From positions 62,001-126,000 of the forward strand of contig OZ037858.1 in assembly GCA_964035575.1 (NCBI GenBank): DNA of 64,000 bases. Direction: 5' to 3'. Shown piece after piece: positions 52,013-63,117 of this stretch. The notes beneath the pieces were generated by a model. The model saw only the letters and a program-made list of their open reading frames with translations, ran no database searches and was not told the DNA's origin. The first letter of the stretch is position 1; the number at the start of each line of letters is the position of its first letter. The DNA is from Rhynchopus sp. YZ270_cl-10 (taxonomy: Eukaryota > Euglenozoa > Diplonemea > Diplonemida > Diplonemidae). Both the position numbers and the translations under genes were made by a program.

Positions 52013-52348
52013 AAAAAAAAAAACCAAAACTAAAAAATACCATTATACCAACTGATCCGTACTTACTACTCTACTACTATGTCTTGTTTCGTTGACCGCA
52101 GCCATTTAGACTATTTGCCTATGACGCATATGATAATGGATGAGGGGAGGATTCAAAAGGAAGCGTAAAGACAGATCTACTGTTGGTATTAAATATGTTT
52201 AGTTTTCAATAACACTTTCGTTTGTGCGTAAAGTGTGTAATAAATATTCTGTCGTGATATTTTTATTACTGCAATACGCTCCCACTGACTACCTGGCCAA
52301 GAGGAAACCTCGTTGAGGCCAAAAAAAAAAAAAAAAAAAGAAAAATTT

Positions 52349-52381
52349 ATAAGATGATCCTAAGCCTGTGCTTAGTCACCT
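52349..52381 (-). repeat. type A stem-loop repeat
   Basis: TAAGATGATCCTAAGC, CT, GTGCTTAGTCACCT; preceded on the plus strand by a 20-nt A-run and AAAAATTTA. Confidence 0.7.
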
Positions 52382-53046
52382 AATAAACTAAAAAGGATTC
52401 TACAATCAATTGGGGACAATGCTATGTTATGTACACGAAGTTCTTTCATTTTTTTTTTTGTTGTGTTGCCAACATCGACAACATGCCCACCTTGGTGAGA
52501 CTAGGGGAGGTTTTTTTTTTTTTTTTTTTTTTTTTGTGCTACCTACAAGAAACATAGTATCATTCATTGCTTTCTTGTCAAGAAAAAATATTCCAACAAA
52601 TGTATTCAATAAATTGAAAGCGTGGGTATAGGGATCAAAAAATGATCCCATCTTTTCTTGGTATGTATAAAATAATGTATTTGGTGCTCTGGGGAGATAT
52701 TGACAGGTCACTGACAGGTCGTTGACGTAACGGGGGGGTGCCACTTTTTAATTTCCCTTACAATTTTGGGTGGAAAAAGACACACAACCCCACAAAATGC
52801 AATGGTAAATTTAAAAAGGGCACACACCCCCCTATATTGACAGGTCGCTGACCGATTTCCCATAGCACCAGAAAAAATAAACTTTGGGAAAGGTGCAGTT
52901 ATGGATCGGAGAAAATGTTTTTGGTGTGCACATCATGATCAAGAAAGGGACATCGATACGCAGGTACAAACACAGTGCTGTACGTGGGTGTTGTCTAGAG
53001 GAAAAACTGCAAAAAGACACACAGCATCAATGAACAAAAGAAAGGG

Positions 53047-53086
53047 TTATAAGGCGAACCTAAGCACCTCACTGCTTAGCCACCTT
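53047..53086 (-). repeat. type A stem-loop repeat
   Basis: ATAAGGCGAACCTAAGC, ACCTCACT, GCTTAGCCACCTT; AAGGCGAA opposite CCACCTT shows a paired change relative to the consensus outer stem. Confidence 0.65.
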
Positions 53087-53523
53087 CAAAAGACATGAAC
53101 AAAAACATCACCACACAACAGCGGTGCTATTGAAAGAAGACAAGCCAGGCACCTATACCAACAGATCTTTTACGTTCTTCAGGGAAAGATGGGGGTTTTC
53201 GCCGAACATGAAAGGGAACTTCAGCGAAAACTTTGTATCAAAAAAAGGGGTCAAAATGCTTGGCTCTCTTGGGTTTTTGTCGAAATTTGTAAGCAAAACT
53301 ATTGCAAAACGTGCACACCAGTGTGCGATGCAGTACACAACACTCCCCCCGCGGGCGATTGAAATGTATAAAAAAAAAGGAATACACAAGGTTGATCACA
53401 GCACACACACATTTTTTTTTTTCGCGCCATTAAAAGAATCGGAAGGGAACAAAAAGGGAACAAAATAACACTTTTTTTTTTTTTGAAAAGATGGGTTTCT
53501 TTGCACATCTCCAACCTCCCTCT

Positions 53524-55368
53524 CTACAGCTTTGCTGTGTCATCAACCACATACGCGCCAGGACGGGTGAAACGAAGGACCTGTGTTTGGGGGTGTAAAA
53601 AAAATGATGTCGTTTCCAAAACTCTCCATACCATCTGGTCGCGCTTCATGATGTGGTAGCCACGGATCTGCTTTACTGCGCTGGTATGTGTTGTGCTGAG
53701 CTCTTCGAGGTCCCAGCCTTTGTTGGTCACTGTTAGGTTGCGGATGTGCACATGCGCGCCTTCACAGGCTTCAATCACCAGCGCACCGTCAAGACGAAGT
53801 GCGTCGATGACTATATCAGCACCGTCGACGACGAGAGCCGATCTTGCTGTGATGGAAACCCTGTGTGGCTGGCGCAGCTTCTTCGGGAAGGTGCTGCGCA
53901 GGCCTAGGAAGGCGGGGCTCAGCCACACCAATGCAGGAAGCTCTTCGCTGACGCCGGCCAATGCCCGTTTCGTTGCAGCTGGCGTCGCAACACCCAATGC
54001 ACGCAGGAGGTTCACGTTGTAGCGGTAGAAGTCAGCCTCCGCAGAGAACGCACCCCAAGCATACTCGCCTGCGGCGGACTTTGCGGCAGCGTCCTTTAGG
54101 TTGTTCTTGCAGGGGCTGAAGGACGCCCATCTGTCGAATGAGGCAAACCCGACAGAGTCGTTCTGACGCAGCAGCAGCGGGTAATCCTCCATCATGCACT
54201 CAAGGCGTGTAGGGGATTTGAACTCCGTGCGTGCCTTGTTGGCGTACTTTGGGTTGATGAATTCGGGCATGACCCCACCGCTTTCGTCGAGCACTTCTAC
54301 GTAGCGTGGCACAGCCATCACCAAGGTGTTGATGTTCCCTGGATATGCACTGAACCCTGTCGCCGGGTCGGCAACGTCCCCCTGCTTCCCGCCTGACACG
54401 GCACGCAGGAGAGGGTCGATCTGGTTGTACTCCACATTGCACACGACAGAGGTGCCGTTGGCACGCTTAAGGAGCGTGATGCACCCAATGGCTTCCCCTG
54501 CAACACGCGGCACAGCGACGCTGGTCATCGCATGTCCCTTGGTTGCACTGAACCCTAAGGTAGGAAGAACGGTGTTGAAAGCAAGCCCGTTGGTGTCCTG
54601 GAAGAAGACTACCCATTTTCTGCCAGCATCTGCCCACTTCTTTGCGATACCGCTCTGATGCAGGAGCAGGTGCACGTCGCCGTTGCCGTGCGGCTTGGTC
54701 AGGAGGGAGTAGGGATCGTTCGCTGATGTGGCCAGGTCTGCATCATTGTTGCGCACTGCAGGCACCTTCTCCTGCTTGACGACGTCCACCTGGGAGGGGG
54801 CCAAGCCAAAGTATGCGTTCTGCGTCAACAGGCGCACGGTCTGCTCATGAGTGTCACCACTTGTCATGATCACCAACGGAATGGCGGTGCAGCCTGCAGC
54901 AGCTTCGTAGACCTTGATCCATTGGCAGTACATAGCGAGGTAGCTTTCCTCTGTGAGGAGGTTCGTCGGGAGGGCGATCTTGATGCCGTCGTAGCCGAGA
55001 CGCTCTCCTAGCCCACCTGCGACAAGCACAAAGGCAGCGTGCCGCACCTCCTGCACACCACGCTGTTCATAGCGGCAGAGCGCGTCACCATGCGTCGGCA
55101 TGAACGTCCCCTCTGGTACATGCGGCACCACACCGTTCATTGGGTTCGCCCCTACCCGTGACGCCTCAAGCAGTGCACGCGCCTTTTCTCTATACGCACG
55201 CAGCCCCCCAGGGTATTGTCCGTCCATCTTCCCCACACTCCGCAGGAACGCACGCTGCTTCTCCTCATCCCCAGCCTGCCAGGAAGTGAACAACCCCGTT
55301 TGGCCTTCACTCTCAAGAACGTCCACGCCCTTCTGTTCTGCCGCATTCAAATTCGCAGGCAGTGTCAT
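53524..55368 (-). CDS. USP: UDP-sugar pyrophosphorylase
   Basis: Two exons (55368-53632, 53580-53524), split by a 51-nt in-frame intron (GTATGG...CACAG), give 597 residues, close to the 630 of Leishmania USP. The nucleotide-binding loop FVLVAGGLGERLGYDGIKIA is at about 113-132, followed by IPLVIMTSGDTHE, the substrate region HGNGDVHLLLHQSG and QDTNGLAFNTVLPTLGFS; KSPTRLECMMEDYPLLL is also typical. The C-terminal 90 residues form the beta-helix end. The enzyme makes UDP-sugars from sugar-1-phosphates and UTP with broad specificity (Glc, Gal, Xyl, Ara, GlcA); it is known from plants, trypanosomatids and other protists, not from animals or fungi. The start at 55368 is chosen because the upstream 35 codons read a pyrimidine tract. 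Confidence 0.9.
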   Translation of the reverse strand: MTLPANLNAAEQKGVDVLESEGQTGLFTSWQAGDEEKQRAFLRSVGKMDGQYPGGLRAYREKARALLEASRVGANPMNGVVPHVPEGTFMPTHGDALCRYEQRGVQEVRHAAFVLVAGGLGERLGYDGIKIALPTNLLTEESYLAMYCQWIKVYEAAAGCTAIPLVIMTSGDTHEQTVRLLTQNAYFGLAPSQVDVVKQEKVPAVRNNDADLATSANDPYSLLTKPHGNGDVHLLLHQSGIAKKWADAGRKWVVFFQDTNGLAFNTVLPTLGFSATKGHAMTSVAVPRVAGEAIGCITLLKRANGTSVVCNVEYNQIDPLLRAVSGGKQGDVADPATGFSAYPGNINTLVMAVPRYVEVLDESGGVMPEFINPKYANKARTEFKSPTRLECMMEDYPLLLRQNDSVGFASFDRWASFSPCKNNLKDAAAKSAAGEYAWGAFSAEADFYRYNVNLLRALGVATPAATKRALAGVSEELPALVWLSPAFLGLRSTFPKKLRQPHRVSITARSALVVDGADIVIDALRLDGALVIEACEGAHVHIRNLTVTNKGWDLEELSTTHTSAVKQIRGYHIMKRDQMVWRVLETTSFFLHPQTQVLRFTRPGAYVVDDTAKL

Positions 55369-58072
55369 TGGAAGGGGAAAGGAGGAAGGAAGGAAGGGGA
55401 AGAAGAGGATCTGAGGCAGATTTTTTTTGTCTTTTGAGAAAAATACTCTACCTCTACACACTCTTGACGGCAACCGGTTGAGGGTGATAGGTTTTGTGCA
55501 GAGTGAAAGGAGGGGGGTGGAGTTGCGGAGAGGGAAAAGGGAAGTGGAGGTGGAGGGTTTCGTGTGTTGTCGGATAAAAAAAAAGTAGATGGAAAAAAGG
55601 GTAAAAAGCTAAAAAAAAAAGGGTATTTTTAAAGAGTGTACAGTTCTTGAATAGCAAGATATAGTTATTTTTTTCCTTACACGCAGTGTTGCAACCCGAA
55701 AATAGTCAACGTGTACCGACAATTTTTTTTTTCCCTCCCCTTTAAATCACTTTGCGCCAAAATTCATATGTCACATAATGTTTTTTCTTGGCTACATTCA
55801 ACAATAATATTCCCCTTTCCTAGTCAAGTTATCAAGATTAGGTGGCGACTGTAAAAGTCGAGTTTACCTTTTTGGGGAATATTTGTTTAGTGATCTTTTC
55901 ATCGGTAGTGCCTCTATCAATGGGAAACTGTGAACAGAAACAAAGCGTTCAACACTGGCAAGAACAAAGAAAGTTGAAAGATAGAACATGCCCCATGCAT
56001 ACACATCCAAAAAAAAACCAACTAAAGAACCAGAACAAATGAATCAAGCCCTGTAATGAGTTACACATCTCAATAAAGTACAAAAAAAAAATACACCCCC
56101 CTCACACCATAACCTAGACGCCACGCACCAAGTTGACATATTTCATGGAACGTCTCTTGGCTGGCTCTGTTGATTGTTGATTCCTCTACTTGGGTTAGTT
56201 TTGTGTCAGACTTTGCTGTCTTTTGGCAGTGTTGCTTGAAAAGACACCAATCCACTTGGTTTTTGCAATGAAGCAAAAAAAGACCGCAGGAAAAGAGACG
56301 AGGAAACCCAAGGCAAGAATGCTTGGCCAAAAATTTTGTCCCTTCTCAAATCAAAAATGTGACCTTTACCCTCAGACAGTGTATCTTAGTGTGACCAGAA
56401 ACAGGGGGGGGAAACCCTGGTCTTTTGGCATACCTTTGACAGGTTCTGGGATACATGGTGTGTACCCCACAACGCTTTGATAAGGATGTGCCATAAGACT
56501 TTCACAGCGACGGAGGAAGACACTGCAAATCAAAAGAGGGATGAGGCCAGCACCAAGTAGTGGGGTGGGTCCCTTTTGTTAAACGGAAGAAAATGGTGCA
56601 AGGACCGCCACCTCTTTTGAGGTGAACAAAAAGGGGAAGGATATAAAAAGAGTAGTAATGCAAAGGGTGAGACATACAGTGGTCTGTACCGTAAGAGAAA
56701 ACGGAGGGCGGTTCACAACCGCTCGGCAAGCTCTTTATACCCCCAGCCTTTTGCCTCGGGTTTGCTACTACTTTTTCACAACCTTTTTACTTTTTTGAAA
56801 CCCGTAGTGTTGCCCATAAAAGTGCGCAATTCACTTCATTTTTTATATTGAAGTCCCTCTATTGTCACCGGTTGTCGCAAAACAGTGTATTAAAACGTAA
56901 CACACCCTTTGTGGGTATACAGTGACTGGGGAGCCTATACAACAGAGAAAAGCACGATGAAGGTTTTTTTTTAAAAGTTTCTCTCTTTTGTTCATCCACA
57001 ACGGAACAGAAGGGAGAGGTGACCTCACATCGGTCGTGTTGTTACAAGAAAAAAAAGAAAAGTTGAAAGATGTGCATCGTGTGCACATATGAAAAGAACA
57101 GGGGGAAAAAAAACACAAGTTTCATTTTCTTTTGCGTTCTGTGAGTGATAAGCACAGACACGCATATCCACAAAAAACGCACGACGGGACCCAGTGACAA
57201 GTGACAAGTGAAAATGACAAGTGAATGACAAGTGAAATGGGTGACAAGTAAATGACAAGTGAATGACAAGTGAGTCACTTGTCCACTTGTCATGACAAGT
57301 GATTTTCTATGGGGATATAGGCTATTCACTTGTCATGACAAGTGAAATGACAAAAAAGTCACTTGTCATGACAAGTGACTTTTTTGTCATTTCACTTGTC
57401 ATAAATATGACAAGTGATTCACTTGTCACTTGTCATTGGGTCCCGTCGTGCGTACAGCACATTGGGGGGGGAGGGGTTTTGTGTTTTTCCAAAAAAAGAA
57501 AAGAAAAGAAAAGAAAAAGAGAGAAGTTGAAAACGGAAAGTTTTATCAGATTGAACAGTCGCCAAAAGTTGAAAAAGATGAATGTGTCTTATCGTCCCCA
57601 ACTCTGGTGGGGAAGAAGCCACGATCACGTCAAATTGAGCATCCCAAAAGAAGGGGGAGAGCCCTGGCCGTCCTTTTTTTTCTCTGTCTCAAAAAATACA
57701 AAAAATCCAAGTCAAGTAAAAACCACACAAAAAAATTTTTTTTCTTCTGACTGTCAGACAAATAATTTCGAGGGGGCATATCTGGAGAGAAAAAAATGAA
57801 AACGCCACAAGGGAGGGGATGGGAGTGTGGTGCAACAGCGCTGCACTATGCACTGTGCACCCTTTTTTGTTTTTGTTTTTGTTCTTTTTCTAGAACACTT
57901 TTTGTGCAGACCCTCAAGGAATATGCTACATATCCCCCCCCTTTTTTTGGTAATTTAGTGTAGCTGCCCAAAAGACAATATTCACTGATTTTTTTTTGTT
58001 GATGTTGATTCTTTTGTTGATATCGTTGCTCTTAAAATGATTTAGCACAGTTCTCCTGTTCAGGAGAATGCT
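55369..58072. other. gene-free repeat-rich region
   Basis: No gene. Contains type B stem-loops at 55966-56008 (GTTGAAAGATAGAACATGCC, CCATGCATACACATCC), 57059-57091 (GTTGAAAGATGTGCATCG, TGTGCACATATG) and a degenerate one at about 57572, plus the foldback described at 57.18 kb. Confidence 0.5.
57177..57453. mobile_element. foldback element made of TGACAAGTGA arrays
   Basis: The ends ACGCACGACGGGACCCA and TGGGTCCCGTCGTGCGT are 17-bp exact inverse copies. Nearly all of the 240 bp between them is built from the 10-mer TGACAAGTGA and its inverse TCACTTGTCA, more than a dozen in total, mostly direct in the left third and mixed in the rest. The unit is itself close to palindromic, so several alternative hairpins or a long cruciform can form. 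Confidence 0.8.
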
Positions 58073-59566
58073 TCAGAGCTTCGACTGATTCCTCTTTGCC
58101 ACACTAACAGCCATGGTGTTGTCTTCATCGAGAGTCCCTGCTCCGTGAAGCTTTGTGGTGTCGGTGATCTTCACTGTTGCGCCCTTGATCACTGGTTCGT
58201 AGCCCTGTTTTAAAAAAAGATAAATTGAAACAAACCCGTTGGTTCGCCTCAGAGTTGAGTACCCACCAAAAACTGTAACATACCTGCTCCTGGAGGCCCT
58301 TAATGAGGGACTCTCTGTGGGCTTTGTCACGCACTTCAAGGAAGGCGTGCACACTGACAACGTTGATGTCGGAAATGAAGGCACGCTCGTGTGCAATGGA
58401 GACGATGTTCGCACCGAGCTCGTTGATGGCAGCAGTGAAGTCGAACAGACCGCCCGGACGGTCCGAGATGGGTACGTCAATCTGCAGCAGCCGCCCCTCC
58501 ACGAAGAGGCCCCTCTCAATGACACGCCCAAGCACCGTCACATCCACATTCGACCCACACAGAATCGCAACCGTCTTCTTCCCATGCAGCTCCGGCAGCT
58601 GCCCAGACAGAATCCCCGCAATCGCCCCTGCACCGCCTCCCTCCACCACTGTCCTCTCCCCCTCCAAAATCCGCAAAATCGCAAGCGCAATCCACTTCTC
58701 ATCAACACACACCACTTTGTCGACGTACTTCCGTGCAATGTTGAAGGCATTTTCCCCGACTGTTGGGACATTAAGACCATCTGCGAGGGTGGGCCGTGTC
58801 ATAGCTTTGACAGGGTGCCCTGCTTTGAGCGCCTGTGTGAAGGAGTCGCAGTTGTTAGGCTCAACACCGTAGACTTTGATGTTGGGGTGCAACGTCTTGA
58901 GCGCGAGGGAGACACCTGCGATGAGGCCTGCCCCACCGATGGGGATGACGACTGCCTCGACGTCCGGCACCTGCTCAAGGATCTCCATCGCAATGGTGCC
59001 GGCACCTGCAATGATGTGCGGGTCGTCATAACCGTTGATGTACGTCTGCCCTGTCGTCTGCATCATATCACACGCCTTCTCACGCGCCTCTTGGATATTC
59101 GCGCCATGCAACACCACATGAGCACCAAGCTCTCTGCATTTGCTGACCTGTTGTTAGGTAGAGAGAGGTTGGAAAGGTTGGCCAAATGAATCGTTGAGAT
59201 ATCGTGAATGAAAAGGCATACCTTCGACAAAGGCGCGAAGATGGGCATAACAACGGTGACGGGAACGTTAAGGCGGCCCCCATGGAAGGCCAAAGCGAGG
59301 GCATGGTTCCCAGCAGAGGCTGCGATGACACCGTTCTTGCGCCCCTCTGCGGGGAGCAGCAGCAGTGCGTTGAGCGCACCACGCTCCTTGAAGGAGCCTG
59401 TCTTCTGACGGTGTTCGTGCTTCAGGTGAAGCTCCTCGATGCACCCCGACACTGTCGCAGTGGCACGTGTCGTGGGTGTCTTCACAACACCAGAGCGAAT
59501 CCGGTGTGCCGCCATAGCAACGTCCTCATACCTGCAGCTGTCCGGTGTGGCTGAGGGCTCAGACAT
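58073..59566 (-). CDS. threonine dehydratase with C-terminal ACT domain
   Basis: Three exons (59566-59222, 59147-58284, 58204-58073; introns 74 and 79 nt, donors GTATGC and GTATGT) give 446 residues. This is a PLP fold-type II enzyme: QKTGSFKERGALNAL holds the Schiff-base Lys (K60), AASAGNHALA the Asn loop (84-88), and IPIGGAGLIAGVSLAL the glycine loop that binds PLP phosphate; GGGAGAIAGIL and AILCGSNVD come later. Residues from about 335 on form an ACT domain (LLQIDVPISDRPGGLFDFTA, NIVSIAHERA). It converts threonine to 2-oxobutyrate and ammonia (serine to pyruvate more weakly); the single ACT domain makes it like TdcB/IlvA-2-type enzymes with a likely effector site. Serine racemase cannot be fully excluded. 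The next gene upstream, GCP4-like, ends only 137 bp away. Confidence 0.88.
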
Positions 59567-59702
59567 TGTAAGAAGGGGGGTGTATTTTTTGTCCTGGGGT
59601 GGGTATGTGGGATACGATGGAGTAATGGATGAGAGAATAAAAAGAGAAGTTGAAAGTGCAAACAGAAAAAAAGGGAGCAATTCTATTCTAGAGTGTCCCC
59701 CC

Positions 59703-61682
59703 TCACTGTCGCCGCTGGCTCTGATAAAAGCCGTTGAAATCAAGTCTCCTGAGGAGAGTCTGCAGCAGCTCCCCCCCATCGCTTTTGGAGCCGCTGTCGA
59801 GACAGAGCATGAAGTCCTGGAGGCGCTCCATGAACTGTGTGCCGAAGCGGCGTATCATCTCGGGGGAGATGTGCTGCGACTTGGCGGCCTCGGAGCAGAG
59901 CTTCACGGAGAGGAGCGTTTTTTCGAGGAGCTTGAGGCAGGGCTCGTTGAAGGCGACGCAGAGGTCCAGTGCTTTGTGGATGAAGGCGTCGTGTGCGGCG
60001 GCAAGTGCCGACACCGTCGTGCACTCCTCTGCACGCGATACAAACACCGAAAAATGCGACTCAATCACCTCAAAACAAACATAATTCTCAAGCGAGTCCA
60101 ACAACGCCCGCATCGCATGCAATAGGTACACCACCTCGCTGTCCTCCCGCTTGCGGCGCCCCCGTCTGCACTCCGCCAACTCCACCTTAAGCGATTTGAT
60201 GCGAAACAGAAGACGGAAGATGAAGTTGTACTTCAGCTGGTGGTCGTCCGTGAACAGAAACTGCAACGGTACCGGCACCTCCACGTGCAGCTGCAGTGTC
60301 GCAAGGATAGGCAGGTCCGCTGCAAAGCCAGGTCCACCCGACCTCAGAGACCGGAACAACTGCGTCCCCGACGGCTCGACAGTCAAGCGGTACTGCTGCG
60401 TGGCCTTCTGCGGCGTGCGGTCGTGCACAAACATCACGTCGTCAAATGTGTTCTTCAGGTCCACCCACGACACCTCACGTGAAGACCGCATCAACGAGCA
60501 CGTAGGCTTGCGCCGGCACCGCTCCATAAAGTCGCCCACCCACGTCGCATCGGCGCACAAGAAGTGGACCTGCAAAAACCGGAGAAACCCTTTCAAATCC
60601 AGACCCCCCCACAGCTCAGAGAGCAGCGCCTCGTTGGCCTGTGTCCAGGCGTCGTGGATGGCGAGGGTCATGAAGTCTGCGAAGGAGACGTTGTCATGCG
60701 GGTTGTGTTTCATGATGCGTGGTGTGTAGTCGATGCCGCTCTCTGCCATGAGGAGTGCGAGTCTGCCGCTTTCGAGAAGCTTTTCAACGTTTGCGGGTTG
60801 CGCCTGGGCGAAGCGTGGCAGCATATCAGGCTCGAGACGCCATGCGAAGAAGGGGAAGTGGTGCACAACACTCCGCCCACCACTGTCGCCCAGGTCTGTT
60901 GTGCAGAGGGGCAGGTCGTTGAAGGTGGAGGCACCGGACGTGCCTACCTCACCACGGTACATCCACGCCTCCACGACAGAGAGGAACGGCAACGACACAC
61001 CCTCGATGACAGAGTCCACAAGCATCACCCCACTCGGATAGCGCTGTGCAAACGAGTCGCGTGCATCCTCCAGCAGTCTGAGTACGGCAGCACCTTTGCA
61101 TGGTGTGCCCTCTGTGCCCCCAGTACCCCACCGCAAGACAACGTCTCGCAGCACACCGAGCAGCGAGGTGAATGGGAGCACCGTGTGCGTGATGTGCCCG
61201 AAAGGGTCTAATGAGGCGGACGCTTCCAGTTCCTCCCACATGACACAGACGAGCTCGTGGACGCCAAGGCAGACGTCAAGGAGGGCAGCACCGAAGGCCT
61301 GGTTCACCACACCGTAGTCATGGGTGCTTGTCAAAAACTTTCCTGTGCGCCAGAGCAGGGCACGGGATTCGCATATCTCCAGAAGAGGCTGTGCAGAGCG
61401 TGCCAGCTCTGGGTGCACGGCAGGGCTGATGTGAAAGGTAGCTGCGGTGAAGGGTGGTGCTGTCTCTGTGGATGTGGACGTGGGCGCTACGATGGCGCCG
61501 TACGTACCACGCATGGCAAGAAGGACCGCCTGTGCCACATGGTTCGTCTGCATCACAAAGTGCCACGTCCATATGTTCTCCTCATGCGGGGTAGCCGCAA
61601 CAGAGCATGGTGCACGCCACACATGCTCACCCTTTGTGACCGCCCCGTCCACATTGCTTGTCCCCCATGCACCGTCGTTCAT
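59703..61682 (-). CDS. gamma-tubulin complex component, GCP4-like
   Basis: The 659-residue, intron-free protein has the length of GCP4 (human 667), the shortest GCP. The N-terminal GRIP1 region includes GVVNQAFGAALLDVCLGVHE; then come RGEVGTSGASTFNDLPL (typical 'W...G...D...EFFI' zone, diverged), FAWRLEPDMLPRF, and SGRLALLMAESG. The GRIP2 region has VPVPLQFLFTDDHQLKYNFI and FRLLFRIKSLKVEL at 469-502, the gamma-tubulin-contacting helix pair, and a helical end. GCPs form the ring complex that nucleates microtubules at basal bodies and centrosomes. Assignment to GCP4 rather than GCP5/6 rests on length. CTCTCATTACAG ends 16 nt before the ATG after a 50-nt pyrimidine tract. Confidence 0.78.
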   Translation of the reverse strand: MNDGAWGTSNVDGAVTKGEHVWRAPCSVAATPHEENIWTWHFVMQTNHVAQAVLLAMRGTYGAIVAPTSTSTETAPPFTAATFHISPAVHPELARSAQPLLEICESRALLWRTGKFLTSTHDYGVVNQAFGAALLDVCLGVHELVCVMWEELEASASLDPFGHITHTVLPFTSLLGVLRDVVLRWGTGGTEGTPCKGAAVLRLLEDARDSFAQRYPSGVMLVDSVIEGVSLPFLSVVEAWMYRGEVGTSGASTFNDLPLCTTDLGDSGGRSVVHHFPFFAWRLEPDMLPRFAQAQPANVEKLLESGRLALLMAESGIDYTPRIMKHNPHDNVSFADFMTLAIHDAWTQANEALLSELWGGLDLKGFLRFLQVHFLCADATWVGDFMERCRRKPTCSLMRSSREVSWVDLKNTFDDVMFVHDRTPQKATQQYRLTVEPSGTQLFRSLRSGGPGFAADLPILATLQLHVEVPVPLQFLFTDDHQLKYNFIFRLLFRIKSLKVELAECRRGRRKREDSEVVYLLHAMRALLDSLENYVCFEVIESHFSVFVSRAEECTTVSALAAAHDAFIHKALDLCVAFNEPCLKLLEKTLLSVKLCSEAAKSQHISPEMIRRFGTQFMERLQDFMLCLDSGSKSDGGELLQTLLRRLDFNGFYQSQRRQ

Positions 61683-61698
61683 AATTGAACGATGTTTC

Positions 61699-61748
61699 CT
61701 GTAATGAGAGCGGTAGGGAGAGCGGGATGGAGGGATGGAGGGAGAGAG
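61699..61748 (-). promoter_or_regulatory. predicted leader acceptor of the GCP4-like gene
   Basis: Fifty nt of C/T-rich DNA (CTCCATCCCTCCATCCCGCT and more) end in CTCATTACAG. The 4TM gene ends only 203 bp upstream of the ATG, so one short spacer must hold both 3'-end and acceptor signals. Confidence 0.5.
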
Positions 61749-61884
61749 AAACAAAAAACAACGGCCATCAATTCTAATACCAGCAGGCTTCTAACGTTGT
61801 CCCCCCACCCCCACCCCCACTCCGTACCCCTTCCCTCATGCCTCGTTGACATTTGAGGGTAAGCTCTAATCTCCCAAAAACTCT

Positions 61885-62265
61885 CTACTTCGGATATTTT
61901 GACATCAAATCCTGAGCAGAGATAGCTGCAATGTACAAAGAGGAGAGCATCATAAGTGCTGTGACGGGTGTGTGTGACCCACGCTTTTGCCGCAGCATGT
62001 GGTGCACCCAGTACATGATCAATGCAACGCACGTGGCGAGGGACAGCCACAGTGCCACCTTTGGGTAGAAGAAGTACAGAACCGTTACAGGGAAGCAGAA
62101 CGACCCTGCTGCGTCAAGCAGGATATGCAGCTCGTAGCGCCCTCCCATCACAAAGTCCGCGACTGCGAAGAGCGCTAGCGCCGTGCCGTACGCGAGCAAC
62201 TGCATCTGACATCGTGTCATCGACAGCCCTTCACTCTCGTCCGACCCTACAGAGCTGTCACTCAT
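61885..62265 (-). CDS. small four-helix membrane protein of unknown family
   Basis: The 126-residue protein has a short acidic, Ser-rich N-terminus (MSDSSVGSDESEG) and four hydrophobic segments: LLAYGTALALFAVADFVMGG, LDAAGSFCFPVTVLYFFYP, ALWLSLATCVALIMYWVHHM and ALMMLSSLYIAAISAQDL. The loops are short and basic on one side (RQKRGS). It ends SKYPK. I do not recognise the family. It lies between the cytochrome b5 and GCP4-like genes in the same direction. The ATG at 62265 is chosen over one 9 nt upstream; either is possible. Confidence 0.6.
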   Translation of the reverse strand: MSDSSVGSDESEGLSMTRCQMQLLAYGTALALFAVADFVMGGRYELHILLDAAGSFCFPVTVLYFFYPKVALWLSLATCVALIMYWVHHMLRQKRGSHTPVTALMMLSSLYIAAISAQDLMSKYPK

Positions 62266-63117
62266 TTTGTACACCCTTTATATCCCAACAGGCTCTGTTT
62301 GGATGATTATGAATACGGAACTCTGCGGTGGGGGGAAAAAGTAAACTCGAGGTTTTGGAACACTACCGAAGCCACAGTTCTGTGACCACAGGATACACGT
62401 CAGAAATGGCAGTTGATGAGGGACAACTGCGTCTGCTGCAGAAGGTATCCGACTCGCAGGCACCTGGAACGCCGAAGAAGCACTTCCGACGCTGGAACCA
62501 CCGAGCTGCGATAAGGAGTTCTGATAGACAGAAAGTGGAGAAATTAAAAGGGGGGAATGAGGGGGTGGTGTCTTATTTGATCTTTTCGGATGTAGTAATA
62601 CAGAAAAATGCACTTTTTCGAATCCGCAAACCCATGGGTAGCAGAACGAGAGAGACTCGAGGGACAGAGCTGGAAGCCAAATCGGGGGACTCGTTGTACC
62701 CAATGTTACAATGAATACACGTTTTGTGTCGACAGTTACTTTACGCCTTCTGGGTAAAGGTAAAAGATCTGCACTCTACGTCATTTTCTTGCATCGACAA
62801 ATCGCCTACCCGGGGTAGGGTTTTCTTTACCTTGTGTTCCCTGCAAGACTTCTCCACCCTTTTCCCGCAATCCCTTTTTTTTTGCTTGCTGGCATGACAC
62901 GGAAAACACTTTCTCTTTCTTTTACTTTTCACATTTTGAGAAACACCTGACCTCGCAAGACCACAATATAGAATACAGAAAAAGACCGATAAATAGGGCG
63001 GAGAGAAGCTACGGAGTAGCTTCTCTCGTGACATTCGTTGTAAAGGGCTAGACCGGTATGAGCTGTTGTGGTACCTTCATAAGAGAGGCACTAAAAACAT
63101 GCCAAAGAGGCATCAGC
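62266..63117. other. intergenic region between cytochrome b5 and the 4TM gene
   Basis: A plus-strand frame (62328-62714) and a minus-strand frame (62278-62703) overlap here; neither shows a recognisable domain or a leader acceptor, so no gene is called. Otherwise A/T-rich DNA. Confidence 0.45.

Larger units (their letters stand above)
50721..53523. other. gene-free repeat-rich region
   Basis: No gene. Contains a MITE (51.12 kb), at least six stem-loop repeats and a short second LINE 3' tail (51.9-52.0 kb). Near 52.7 and 52.8 kb the phrase TATTGACAGGTC recurs next to GGTCGTTGACG/GGTCGCTGACC. Confidence 0.5.

Noticed and set aside
62328-62714. Plus-strand open frame of 128 codons
   Set aside because: It is against the direction of all host genes, overlaps an equally long minus frame, and has no domain I recognise; left as undecided spacer.
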